Assembly (NCBI GenBank): GCA_023428655.1
Contig: JAEYXC010000477.1
Location: 1 to 11,079 of the forward strand
Source of the DNA: Bacillota bacterium
Lineage (GTDB): Bacteria > Bacillota > Clostridia > Lachnospirales > Lachnospiraceae
Direction: 5' to 3'
Length of the DNA: 11,079 nt
The notes below the pieces were generated by a model. That model worked only from the letters and a program-made list of their open reading frames with translations, made no database searches and was not told the origin of the DNA. Made by a program: the position numbers and the translations under genes. Of the stretch, positions 1 to 5,949 are shown one piece after another. How positions within the stretch are numbered: the stretch's first letter is position 1; the number at the start of each line of letters is the position of its first letter.

Positions 1-115
1 AAGAATAAGACCTTATATCATTGAGACCTTTACAACTTTAAGCTGTTTTAATCAGTTGTTCAATGTGTAAGATTACTTTTTGATATTAATACAATACCAA
101 ATCAGAGGAGTTTTT

Positions 116-144
116 TTGACATAATATGCTATTAGGAGTATAAT
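116..144 (+). promoter_or_regulatory. Promoter of the BIG2-domain protein gene
   Basis: Perfect consensus sigma-A type promoter: TTGACA at 116-121, 17-bp spacer, TATAAT at 139-144. The expected transcription start is near 151, leaving a leader of about 30 nt before the ATG at 181. The upstream sequence 1-115 is AT-rich and shows no gene. It contains only a weak ACAACT/AGTTGT inverted repeat near 33-60. Confidence 0.85.
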
Positions 145-180
145 AACATGGTAACTTTCAGATAAATCAAGGAGGATTTT

Positions 181-897
181 ATGAAAAAAATATTATCTAT
201 ATTCTTATTAACAGTATTATGTTTTACATTGATAACCCCAATCCAGGTAAATGCAGCAACAAAAATAAGTAAATCTAAAGCAACTATGGAAATGGATTCA
301 ACATTAAAACTAAAAGTTTCTGGAACAAAATCACCTGTCACATGGAAAACTAGTAAGAAATCAGTAGCAACGGTAGATAGCAAGGGTTTAGTTACTGCTA
401 AATCTGAAGGAACCGCAAAAATTACTGCAACAGTTAGCGGGAGCAAATACACATGTGCGGTAACTGTAGTAGATAGCAATAAGCCAAGCGTTGCCAAGAC
501 ATATGGTATAGGTGACACATGGACGGTAGATGGTTTATTTTCTTTGACATTTAATTCTGTAACAACAACAGAGGATCGAAATCCTTATAGTGATAAAAAT
601 CCAGGCCAGGTAGTAATATTGAATTATACATATGAAAACTTAGGCTATACTGGTTTTATGGATTTATATATATCGTCAGTCAACATGAAAGTGATAGATG
701 GTAGCGGAGAGGTTGCTGAAACATATCCGGCATCCATCACCACATATCCTAAGGAAACCCCGATCGGTGCAAAGTGTGTTGGTGCTCAAGAAGCCTTCGG
801 TCTTAATAATGAAAGTGATACTATTACCATCTATGTAGAAGAGTATGATTCGAAATATAATAAACATAAAGCAACATTTAAGTTGAAAGTTGACTAA
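181..897 (+). CDS. Secreted BIG2 (bacterial Ig-like) domain protein with C-terminal DUF4352-like region
   Basis: 238-residue exported protein. Residues 1-25 form a Sec signal peptide: MKK, a hydrophobic core to about residue 20, and cleavage near VNA-A at 25/26. Residues 27-97 match a bacterial Ig-like group 2 (BIG2) domain, with the typical pattern of a TWKTSKKSVATVD segment followed by GLVTAKSEGTAKITA. BIG2 domains occur in clostridial surface and adhesion proteins. Residues about 108-238 form a beta-rich region resembling DUF4352-type immunoglobulin-like lipoprotein domains (GDTWTVDG start); this match is tentative. No LPXTG motif, membrane anchor or lipobox is visible, so it is probably released or loosely wall-associated. 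The start is supported by AAGGAGG at 169-175, 5 nt upstream. Its own promoter and terminator make it a single-gene unit. The precise function is unknown. Confidence 0.85.
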   Translation: MKKILSIFLLTVLCFTLITPIQVNAATKISKSKATMEMDSTLKLKVSGTKSPVTWKTSKKSVATVDSKGLVTAKSEGTAKITATVSGSKYTCAVTVVDSNKPSVAKTYGIGDTWTVDGLFSLTFNSVTTTEDRNPYSDKNPGQVVILNYTYENLGYTGFMDLYISSVNMKVIDGSGEVAETYPASITTYPKETPIGAKCVGAQEAFGLNNESDTITIYVEEYDSKYNKHKATFKLKVD

Positions 898-903
898 TCA
901 TTT

Positions 904-933
904 CCCCGGTCCGTAATGACCGGGGTTTTATTT
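904..933 (+). terminator. Rho-independent terminator of the BIG2 gene
   Basis: Perfect 8-bp GC-rich stem CCCCGGTC (904-911) / GACCGGGG (918-925) with a 6-nt loop, followed by a T-rich tail (TTTTATTT). It starts 6 nt after the stop codon. Confidence 0.9.
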
Positions 934-960
934 GCATTCATATCTTAAAAATGTTATAAT
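932..960 (+). promoter_or_regulatory. Probable promoter of the repeat-tail membrane protein gene
   Basis: TATAAT at 955-960 with TTGCAT at 932-937 exactly 17 bp upstream. It overlaps the tail of the preceding terminator. The leader to the ATG at 1076 would be about 110 nt, and I see no riboswitch in it. Confidence 0.55.
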
Positions 961-1075
961 TTGGTAGTGATCTGCAGTATGGTCCCTTGAAGTAAGCTTC
1001 ATAAATTCGAGGATAAGTTGCTCTTCATCAGATTGCTGTATCAAGAAGATTTCACATTTTGGGAGGGAAAAGGTT

Positions 1076-1606
1076 ATGACGAGTATATTTTATATTGTAA
1101 TATTGTTTATTATCATATCACTGGTAATGTCGATGTTTAGGAATCAAGGTAGGAATTATCGCGGTAGAGATATTGATCAGAATGACCAATTTATGAATGG
1201 GAATAATACGCTTCATAACGGAGCCCAGGATATGAATTTTAATGGGATACCGGATTACATGGAACCGCAGCTTGACAGAGATCATGACGGGATACCGGAC
1301 CATATGGAGCCCTTCCAGGTAGATGTTGATCGTGATGGGATACCGGATTATATGGACCCCAATCCCGGTAGCTTTGACGGGAGCAGTAATGATACCGGTG
1401 CATTCTTTGACAATCAAGATTTTAACAGCGGAAATGATTTTAATTCAAGTGATTTTGATTCGAGCAATAATTTTGATTTTGGCGGTTCTGATTTTAGTAG
1501 CTCTGACTTCGACGGTTCTGATTTCAGTAGCTCTGACTTCGGTGGTTCTGATTTCGGAGGCTCCGATTTTGGTGGATCCGACTTCGGAGGTGGTACTCCA
1601 GATTAA
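1076..1606 (+). CDS. Membrane-anchored protein with calcium-binding-like DxDxDG repeats and a Ser-Asp-Phe repeat tail
   Basis: 176 residues. An N-terminal hydrophobic helix (about 3-19) would anchor the protein, with the rest most likely outside. Three repeats at residues 52-63, 67-78 and 83-94 read D-x-[ND]-x-[ND]-G-I-P-D-[YH]-M-[ED], spaced 15-16 residues apart. They resemble thrombospondin type-3 or EF-hand-like loops, which coordinate Ca2+ through side-chain oxygens. From about residue 115 the protein is low-complexity, and residues 136-170 are seven tandem pentads [GSD][GS]-S-D-F encoded by a 15-bp DNA repeat (1481-1585). A GGGAGG at 1061-1066 precedes the ATG. I do not recognise a named family. 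A role as a flexible, acidic, calcium-responsive surface protein is inference. The repeat tail may vary in length between strains. Confidence 0.7.
   Translation: MTSIFYIVILFIIISLVMSMFRNQGRNYRGRDIDQNDQFMNGNNTLHNGAQDMNFNGIPDYMEPQLDRDHDGIPDHMEPFQVDVDRDGIPDYMDPNPGSFDGSSNDTGAFFDNQDFNSGNDFNSSDFDSSNNFDFGGSDFSSSDFDGSDFSSSDFGGSDFGGSDFGGSDFGGGTPD
1481..1585 (+). repeat. Seven tandem 15-bp coding repeats (xxSDF pentapeptides)
   Basis: In-frame 15-bp units encoding GGSDF, SSSDF or DGSDF, lying in the 3' part of the gene at 1076-1606. The DNA units differ mainly at third positions and at the first two codons. The array would be prone to slippage in multiples of 15 bp, which would keep the frame. Confidence 0.85.
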
Positions 1607-1696
1607 GTATTAAGAAAGAAACACAGTTAGAGAATGTCGTATTTTTACATGGTATACTTTGGCAGTAAATTCCTTTAAAAAAATAGAATCTTTGTG

Positions 1697-1726
1697 TTGA
1701 CAAAACAGTGGTTGTCATAATATAAT
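1697..1726 (+). promoter_or_regulatory. Promoter of tRNA-Pro
   Basis: TTGACA at 1697-1702, 18-bp spacer, TATAAT at 1721-1726. The predicted start near 1733 gives a short leader of about 27 nt before the mature tRNA 5' end at 1760. Confidence 0.8.
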
Positions 1727-1759
1727 AACTTTGCTGTCCAAAACGGACGGCACAAAAAT

Positions 1760-1834
1760 CGAGGCGTGGCTCAGCTTGGCTAGAGCGCTGCGTTAGGGAC
1801 GCAGAGGTCGCAAGTTCAAATCTTGTCGCCTCGA
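1760..1834 (+). tRNA. tRNA-Pro, anticodon AGG
   Basis: A full cloverleaf can be folded by hand. The acceptor stem is CGAGGCG (1760-1766) with CGCCTCG (1827-1833). The D stem is GCTC/GAGC (1769-1772, 1783-1786). The anticodon stem CTGCG/CGCAG flanks the loop TTAGGGA (1793-1799). The variable loop has 5 nt. The T stem is GCAAG/CTTGT around TTCAAAT, and the discriminator is A1834. The anticodon at 1795-1797 is AGG, which reads the Pro codon CCU. The C1 start, the AGCTTGG D-loop and the A discriminator all fit bacterial tRNA-Pro. No 3' CCA is encoded (CTA follows), so CCA must be added by nucleotidyltransferase. A34 in a Pro tRNA is uncommon in bacteria, where UGG is the usual minimal species. 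Confidence 0.93.
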
Positions 1835-1841
1835 CTATCAC

Positions 1842-1872
1842 AAAAATGGAGAGCATTGAGCTCTCCATTTTT
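1842..1872 (+). terminator. Rho-independent terminator after tRNA-Pro
   Basis: Perfect stem TGGAGAGC (1847-1854) / GCTCTCCA (1860-1867) with a 5-nt loop, preceded by A5 and followed by T5, so it could also work on the opposite strand. It begins 7 nt after the tRNA. Confidence 0.92.
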
Positions 1873-1881
1873 CATATCTGA

Positions 1882-2232
1882 TTAACCAGTCATACTCATT
1901 TTAATGTCTGTTCTAGCTTTTATGTCTGCTCTAACGTTTATGTCTCCTTTAACTTTAATGTCTGATCTAACTTTAAGGTCAGCTTTAACCTTAATGTCTG
2001 CTCTTTCCTTAATGTTTACTCTGTATTAAAAGTATTATCATTCTCTATTAAAAGCTTCCTTCCTGATTTAAAGTATCCAGTATCGTTTCTATTTTGAAGC
2101 AATGTGTTTTGAGATATCGTTTTTAAATATTTCGTTTCTGAAAATCCATTTTAAAGTCCTTTCATTCATTATGGCTTTCCCTATATATGCTTCTTCCTCT
2201 GCTCTTTCTTCATTTTTAGATCGATGCTTCAT
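1882..2232 (-). pseudogene. Possible decayed minus-strand gene including the 18-bp repeats
   Basis: On the minus strand one reading frame holds three elements. First is an ATG-started stretch of 47 codons (2232 down to the TAG at 2089-2091), lysine/glutamate-rich, beginning MKHRSKNEERAEEE. Second is a short segment with several in-frame stops (about 2026-2088). Third are the seven hexad repeats, read as [VAEY]-[RK]-x-[DN]-[IL]-[KN], ending at a TAA at 1882-1884. Only a weak AAGGA lies just upstream of the ATG, with poor spacing. The same frame is also open upstream to the stop of the acetyltransferase at 2287. It could be a degraded repeat protein or chance openness in AT-rich DNA. No homology is recognised. 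Confidence 0.25.
1900..2025. repeat. Seven tandem 18-bp repeats
   Basis: Exactly seven consecutive 18-bp units starting at 1900, 1918, 1936, 1954, 1972, 1990 and 2008, with consensus TTTAATGTCTGCTCTAAC on the plus strand. A degenerate partial copy may precede them near 1873-1886. Because 18 is a multiple of 3, both strands keep open hexapeptide frames. The minus strand reads V-R-A-D-I-K-like hexads with mostly conservative changes (R/K, D/N, I/L, K/N). The plus strand reads L-M-S-A-L-T-like hexads, open from about 1886 to the TAA at 2027-2029. Neither frame has a convincing Shine-Dalgarno. The units are contiguous with no spacers, so this is not a CRISPR. Function unknown. Confidence 0.9.
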
Positions 2233-2237
2233 CGATC
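2219..2237. repeat. Short perfect inverted repeat GATCGATG-ctt-CATCGATC
   Basis: 8-bp arms at 2219-2226 and 2230-2237 with a 3-nt centre, about 50 bp downstream of the acetyltransferase stop. There is no U-tract directly adjacent on the minus strand, so it is at best a poor terminator. The minus-strand ATG of the small frame lies within it. Confidence 0.5.
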
Positions 2238-2286
2238 CTTTTCTGCTTGATGGATATATTTTGTTGAACGCGACGGGAGTAATGTA

Positions 2287-2874
2287 TTATTTTATCATTG
2301 TATCTATGTTAAGCTCTGTAATCGGAATAACCGGCATAGGCCTGACAGGATGAGCACCGAGTATCTTTTCCATCCAGATCATATCGTACCAGGTTGAGAA
2401 TTTATAGCCGCATTTGGTGAAATGGGCTACCTGCTTATATCCCAAATGCTCATGAAAGAGAGTACTGGTATTACTAAGATGCACATCCTCAACAGAAGCA
2501 TAAGCGATGCAGGCATTAAGGTTGATAATGTTTTGTTTCTTTAAGATATCCTCCAAGGCAAAGTATAGCTTCTTACCATACCCCTTTCCCTGGCAATCCT
2601 GTCTCAGATAAATGGTGGTCTCCACCGCCCAGTCATATGCAGCTCGTCCTTTGAAGGGAGAGGCATAAGCATAACCGATCATCCTTCCCTCGGCTATTGC
2701 TACGAGATAAGGATATCTTTTTAGTGTTTGTCGTATACGATCTGCAAATTCACTGACCGAGGGGATATCATATTCAAAGGTGATGGCTGTCTCAATTACA
2801 TATGGAATATAGATATCCAATAGCTCAGCTGCGTCCTCCGGTGTAGCAATTCGAATGATAAGGTCTGTCTGCAT
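2287..2874 (-). CDS. GNAT family N-acetyltransferase, phosphinothricin/methionine-sulfoximine acetyltransferase-like
   Basis: 195-residue Gcn5-related N-acetyltransferase that would transfer acetyl from acetyl-CoA to an amine. The N-terminus (IRIATPEDAAELLDIYIPYV) and overall length fit the PAT/Bar-like subfamily. Motif A (acetyl-CoA pyrophosphate loop, Q-x-x-G-x-G) is Q-D-C-Q-G-K-G-Y-G at about residues 92-100. The preceding strand AVETTIYL carries the acidic residue near position 85. The C-terminal GYK(x)n-WYDMIWME block (about 156-169) is typical of this subfamily. The ATG at 2874 is chosen because a GAGGG at 2882-2886 lies 7 nt upstream; an ATG directly before it (2877) is also possible. 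A TTG at 2898 has no ribosome binding site. The substrate cannot be deduced; members acetylate phosphinothricin, methionine sulfoximine or other amino-acid-like amines. It is divergent from the next GNAT gene. Confidence 0.85.
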   Translation of the reverse strand: MQTDLIIRIATPEDAAELLDIYIPYVIETAITFEYDIPSVSEFADRIRQTLKRYPYLVAIAEGRMIGYAYASPFKGRAAYDWAVETTIYLRQDCQGKGYGKKLYFALEDILKKQNIINLNACIAYASVEDVHLSNTSTLFHEHLGYKQVAHFTKCGYKFSTWYDMIWMEKILGAHPVRPMPVIPITELNIDTMIK

Positions 2875-2950
2875 CATGGTTCCCTCTTTCTTCTGCAATC
2901 TTGTTCTAAATAAAGTTCAAAAACCTTTGAAGAAATATTTCCTTGTTTAT

Positions 2951-2993
2951 GATAATTATCTTGTATTATATTACATGTAACCATGAATTTCCA
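2951..2993 (-). promoter_or_regulatory. Candidate promoter and palindrome upstream of the minus-strand acetyltransferase
   Basis: On the minus strand TATAAT (2970-2965) has a partial -35 TGGAAA (2993-2988) at 17-bp spacing. The perfect palindrome GATAATTATC (2951-2960) sits at the expected transcription start and could be an operator. It resembles part of a Fur-type GATAAT element, but only partly. Confidence 0.35.
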
Positions 2994-3170
2994 CTTAATT
3001 TGGAAGTAATATTGTACTATGAATTTCCTTCTGATAAAATATAAATAAAGATAGGATATGCTTTGCCCTAACAAAAATCCTTCAATGAGCTAGTATTCAT
3101 ATGCAGGCGGAAAGGGATTAGCATAATGTAATGATTATAATAAAAAGGGGAAGATGGGGAGAAGAACAGA

Positions 3171-3611
3171 ATGAGTTTGAACATTAGATATGATAATGAC
3201 TTAGCGGTATCCGATTATAATGACCTTCGTGAAATCGTAGGTTGGAACAGAATACCGGAGCAGCAGGTACAGGCAGGACTTCGTGGAAGCGACTTTGTGA
3301 TAGCAACCAAGGACGGGGAGAGAACGATAGGAATGTCCAGAGTATTAACGGACGGAGGCTGTGTTGTACTGATACTCGATGTCGTGGTGCATCCCGAATA
3401 TCAGGGACTGGGAATTGGCAGGGCCTTAATGGAAGCGGTGATGAAGTTTATTCATGGCAGAATGGCTCTTGGTGAAGTAAGCCATATCTGTCTGATGGCA
3501 GCTAAGGGTAAGGAAGAATTCTATAAGAAATTCGGTTTTGAGGAACGTCCGAATGATATAAGGGGTGCTGGAATGACCCAATGGATTAAAAGAGAAACAA
3601 AGGAACAATAA
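3171..3611 (+). CDS. GNAT family N-acetyltransferase (small, 146 aa)
   Basis: Compact single-domain GNAT acetyltransferase. Motif A is clear at residues about 70-86: the beta-4 strand LDVVVHPEYQ runs into G-L-G-I-G-R-A-L, the Q/R-x-x-G-x-G/A acetyl-CoA pyrophosphate loop. The C-terminal motif B region contains A-A-K-G-K-E-E-F-Y-K-K-F-G-F-E (about 110-124), with the Tyr that often acts as general acid in this fold. A GGGGAG at 3156-3161 sits 9 nt before the ATG. A TATAAT at 3136-3141 has no convincing -35 partner. Substrate unknown; related small GNATs acetylate amines, polyamines or aminoglycosides. It is unlike the minus-strand GNAT in length and C-terminal motifs, so the two are not recent duplicates. 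It may start a run with the following DUF1848 and regulator genes, with a gap of 60 bp. Confidence 0.85.
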   Translation: MSLNIRYDNDLAVSDYNDLREIVGWNRIPEQQVQAGLRGSDFVIATKDGERTIGMSRVLTDGGCVVLILDVVVHPEYQGLGIGRALMEAVMKFIHGRMALGEVSHICLMAAKGKEEFYKKFGFEERPNDIRGAGMTQWIKRETKEQ

Positions 3612-3639
3612 GAATTGCTTATCAAAGAAGTTGAACAGT

Positions 3640-3654
3640 TGTAGCTAAGCTACA
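3640..3654. repeat. Inverted repeat TGTAGCT-a-AGCTACA before the DUF1848 gene
   Basis: Perfect 7-bp arms with a single central base, ending 7 nt before the GGAGG of the next gene. It could be an operator half-site pair for the neighbouring WYL regulator. The 1-nt centre makes an RNA hairpin poor. No second copy was noticed in the window. Confidence 0.4.
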
Positions 3655-3671
3655 TAGAAACGGAGGCCCCC

Positions 3672-4565
3672 ATGATATTATCAGCATCTCGCAGAACGGA
3701 TCTGCCGGGCTATTTTTCAGAATGGTTTTTCAATCGACTTAAGGAAGGGTATGCCTTATATCGTAATCCCATGAATCATGGGCAGGTTTGCAGAGTCGAT
3801 CTTTCCGTTGAGAACATAGATGGTATTGTATTCTGGACAAAGGACCCTGAACCAATGATGGACAAGCTGGACCTGTTGGACCGGATGGGGTATTCCTATT
3901 ATTTTCAATTTACACTGACCCCTTACGGGAAAGAGACAGAACCGTATCTGAGGGATAAGTGGGATATTCTGGCTACCCTTCGGCAATTATCGGACCGAAT
4001 TGGGAAGAAGCGTGTGCTGTGGAGATATGACCCCATCATTCTAAATGATAGGTATACCATGGATTATCATAGACAACAATTTGCTGCTTATTGTAAGGAA
4101 CTGGCGGGATATACGGACATCTGTACCATAAGCTTTGTCGACCGATATAGTAAGCTTAGTAAAAGTGTGAAGGAACAGGTGATTAAGGAGATTAGTGCGA
4201 AAGAAATGCACTGCCTGGCAGCAGAGCTGGTACAACTCGCCAAGCCTCACCAGATAGAGCTTCGTGCTTGCTGCGAGGCGATTGATTTGTCAGAGGATGG
4301 AGTTAATCCGGCTGCATGCATTGACAAGGAGATCATGGAGCAGGTCTGCGGACATTCCATTAAGGTGAAAAGAGACAGGAGTCAGAGGGTTGGATGTGGC
4401 TGTGCACAGAGTGTAGATATTGGTGCTTATAATACCTGTAAAAACGGATGTGTTTATTGCTATGCCAACCACAGTGAGGCATCCATCCTCAAAAATTGTG
4501 AAAGGCATGACAAGTCATCGCCAATGCTGATCGGCAACATCAATGAAGAGGAAGCATTATTATGA
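3672..4565 (+). CDS. DUF1848 family protein with C-terminal radical-SAM-like cysteine cluster
   Basis: 297 residues, recognisable as DUF1848 from the N-terminal SASRRTDLP motif (4-12), GIVFWTKDPEP (51-61), the FQFTLTPYG block (78-86) and VLWRYDPI (115-122). The C-terminal part has Cys242-x-Cys244 and then Cys256-x3-Cys260-x2-Cys263 followed by YCYAN. The CxxxCxxC spacing is that of radical S-adenosylmethionine enzymes, but here it lies at the C-terminus instead of the N-terminus. An Fe-S cluster is likely. A SAM-radical reaction is inference and no substrate is known. GGAGG at 3662-3666 with a 5-nt spacer supports the start. The stop overlaps the start of the WYL regulator gene (ATGA), so the two are probably translationally coupled and functionally linked. 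Confidence 0.88.
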   Translation: MILSASRRTDLPGYFSEWFFNRLKEGYALYRNPMNHGQVCRVDLSVENIDGIVFWTKDPEPMMDKLDLLDRMGYSYYFQFTLTPYGKETEPYLRDKWDILATLRQLSDRIGKKRVLWRYDPIILNDRYTMDYHRQQFAAYCKELAGYTDICTISFVDRYSKLSKSVKEQVIKEISAKEMHCLAAELVQLAKPHQIELRACCEAIDLSEDGVNPAACIDKEIMEQVCGHSIKVKRDRSQRVGCGCAQSVDIGAYNTCKNGCVYCYANHSEASILKNCERHDKSSPMLIGNINEEEALL

Positions 4566-5467
4566 AGATAGATCGCTTACTTGGTATCGTAATGGTTTTG
4601 CTGCAGAAGGAAAAGGTTACTGCGCCATATCTTGCGGAGAAATTCGAGGTATCGCGCAGAACCATTAGTCGAGATATAGAGGACCTATGTAAGGCTGGAA
4701 TTCCCGTTGTAACCCTGCAAGGAGGGAATGGGGGCATTTCCATTGCGGAGGGGTATCTCATCGATAAAAGTGTTCTGACCTATCAGGAGCTGGAGCATGT
4801 GGTAACAGCCTTGCGAGGTATGGATAGTATTTCCTCTCAGGTTGGTACGGAGCAGCTGCTTAGCAAATTCTTTGTTAAGAAGGATCAGGTGGTGTCGGTG
4901 CGCGATAGTATCATCATAAATCTTTCTTCCCATTATAAGAGTGAAATTACCGGTAAAATCGCCTTAATAAAGTCGGCAATAGGGAATAATCGAGTAATAG
5001 AATTTCGATATTACAGCAAGAAAGGGGATAGTCACAGAAGCATTGAGCCTTATTATCTGACCTTTCAATGGGCTGCCTGGTATGTATATGGTTATTGTTT
5101 GGAGCGTCAGGGGTTTCGCTTATTCAAGCTGAATAGGCTCTGGGAACTGATGGAGACGAATACAACATTCCAACCCAGAGATATGAGTGATGCAGATCGG
5201 GATTTTAATCGGTATTTTCAGGAGGAGCTTTCAGTTACGCTGCTGTTTGATGCCGCTGTGAAATATCGTCTTATTGATGAGTATGGAATGGAGTGTTTTA
5301 CTGTGCAGGAGGATGGCAGGCTGCTGTTTGGGACAAGGTTTGCAAACAAGGATTTTATGGTAAGCTGGATTTTAAGCTTTGGAGATATGGTCGAGGTTGT
5401 AGAGCCAAAGGGTCTGAAGCAGGAAATTATAATAATCGCGGAAAATATTTTAAAGCATTACCAATGA
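4562..5467 (+). CDS. YafY/WYL-type transcriptional regulator (HTH_11 + WYL domain)
   Basis: 301 residues. Residues 3-57 form a DeoR/HTH_11-type winged helix: RLLGIVMVLLQ, then a recognition region VSRRTISRDIEDLCKAGIPV (30-49). Residues about 139-215 are a WYL domain: NNRVIEFRYYSKKG, the R-x-IEPYYL block, then AAWYVYGYC (171-179), where the signature W-Y-L is W173-Y174-V175, and R-x-F-K-L-N-R-L (186-193). A C-terminal WCX-like extension follows. WYL domains bind nucleic-acid or nucleotide-type ligands in characterised members; the ligand here is unknown. Its start overlaps the DUF1848 stop by 4 nt, and no separate Shine-Dalgarno is needed if translation is coupled. The stop codon lies inside a 14-bp inverted repeat that could be its own operator or a terminator. 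Confidence 0.88.
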   Translation: MKIDRLLGIVMVLLQKEKVTAPYLAEKFEVSRRTISRDIEDLCKAGIPVVTLQGGNGGISIAEGYLIDKSVLTYQELEHVVTALRGMDSISSQVGTEQLLSKFFVKKDQVVSVRDSIIINLSSHYKSEITGKIALIKSAIGNNRVIEFRYYSKKGDSHRSIEPYYLTFQWAAWYVYGYCLERQGFRLFKLNRLWELMETNTTFQPRDMSDADRDFNRYFQEELSVTLLFDAAVKYRLIDEYGMECFTVQEDGRLLFGTRFANKDFMVSWILSFGDMVEVVEPKGLKQEIIIIAENILKHYQ

Positions 5468-5495
5468 ACATGACATACCATTGTCATGTTCATTG
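5462..5495. repeat. 14-bp perfect inverted repeat overlapping the WYL regulator stop codon
   Basis: Left arm CAATGAACATGACA (5462-5475) and right arm TGTCATGTTCATTG (5482-5495) with a 6-nt loop. No T-run follows; TATATAATAAGG comes next, with TATAAT at 5498-5503. It may act as a terminator-like hairpin, an mRNA 3'-end stabiliser, or an operator for the regulator placed in front of the next transcription unit. Confidence 0.75.
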
Positions 5496-5563
5496 TATAT
5501 AATAAGGTTATATACAAACAGCTTATGGAAGCGCTGTAGGAGTTACCTAGAGAGGAGTGCCCT

Positions 5564-5923
5564 ATGACCTATGAGAAAATCAATCGTTATTGTATGGCAA
5601 AAGCTGGTGCCTTTGCAGCCCAACCCTTCGGTCCCTTTCCGATCTGTTATAAGGTAGGTAATCGGATCTTCTTGGAATGGTACCCGGAGGGAAAGCTAAC
5701 ACTGCGGTGCGAGCCGGTACTGGCGGATTATTATCGAAGAAGTTATCCGGGGGTCATCGTTGTAGGATATCATTGCCCGGATCGTCAAAAGCCCTATAAG
5801 AATACGGTGTATCTGGACCGAGGACTGGATGAGAGAGTGATATGGGATATGATTGATATCTCCTACGAGGAGGCAGTTAAAAGGCTTCCCAGGGCGGACA
5901 GAGAGCAGCTGAAGCATTGTTAG
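5564..5923 (+). CDS. YjbR/MmcQ family protein
   Basis: 119 residues, the normal size for the YjbR (MmcQ) family, small proteins with a 'double wing' fold proposed to bind DNA. Diagnostic features are an N-terminal helix ending in PFGPFPICYKVGNRIF (21-36), a KLTLRCEP strand (44-51), YPGVIVVGYH (61-70), KNTVYLDRGL (79-88) and a C-terminal MIDISYEEAVKRLPR helix (96-110). AGGAG at 5553-5557 with 6-nt spacing supports the ATG. It is followed 26 bp later by the toroid-like protein and is probably cotranscribed with it. I found no convincing complete promoter, only a TATAAT at 5498. Biological role unknown. Confidence 0.8.
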   Translation: MTYEKINRYCMAKAGAFAAQPFGPFPICYKVGNRIFLEWYPEGKLTLRCEPVLADYYRRSYPGVIVVGYHCPDRQKPYKNTVYLDRGLDERVIWDMIDISYEEAVKRLPRADREQLKHC

Positions 5924-5949
5924 GACGAAATAAAAGGGAGGGATAAGAG

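Noticed and set aside
1524..1868. 114-aa minus-strand ORF containing EATRFELATSASLTQRSSQAEP
   Set aside because: This is the well-known false protein produced by translating the antisense of a tRNA gene; it covers tRNA-Pro and the tail of the 1076-1606 gene.
1900..2025. CRISPR array
   Set aside because: The units are 18 bp, contiguous and diverged, with no spacers of unique sequence and no cas genes nearby.
2102..2353. 83-aa hydrophobic plus-strand ORF
   Set aside because: No ribosome binding site, it overlaps the 3' end of the acetyltransferase on the other strand, and its composition is that of an antisense shadow of AT-rich coding DNA.
2874..3074. 66-aa minus-strand ORF upstream of the acetyltransferase
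   Set aside because: It spans the probable promoter and leader of the acetyltransferase, has no Shine-Dalgarno and shows no recognisable sequence.
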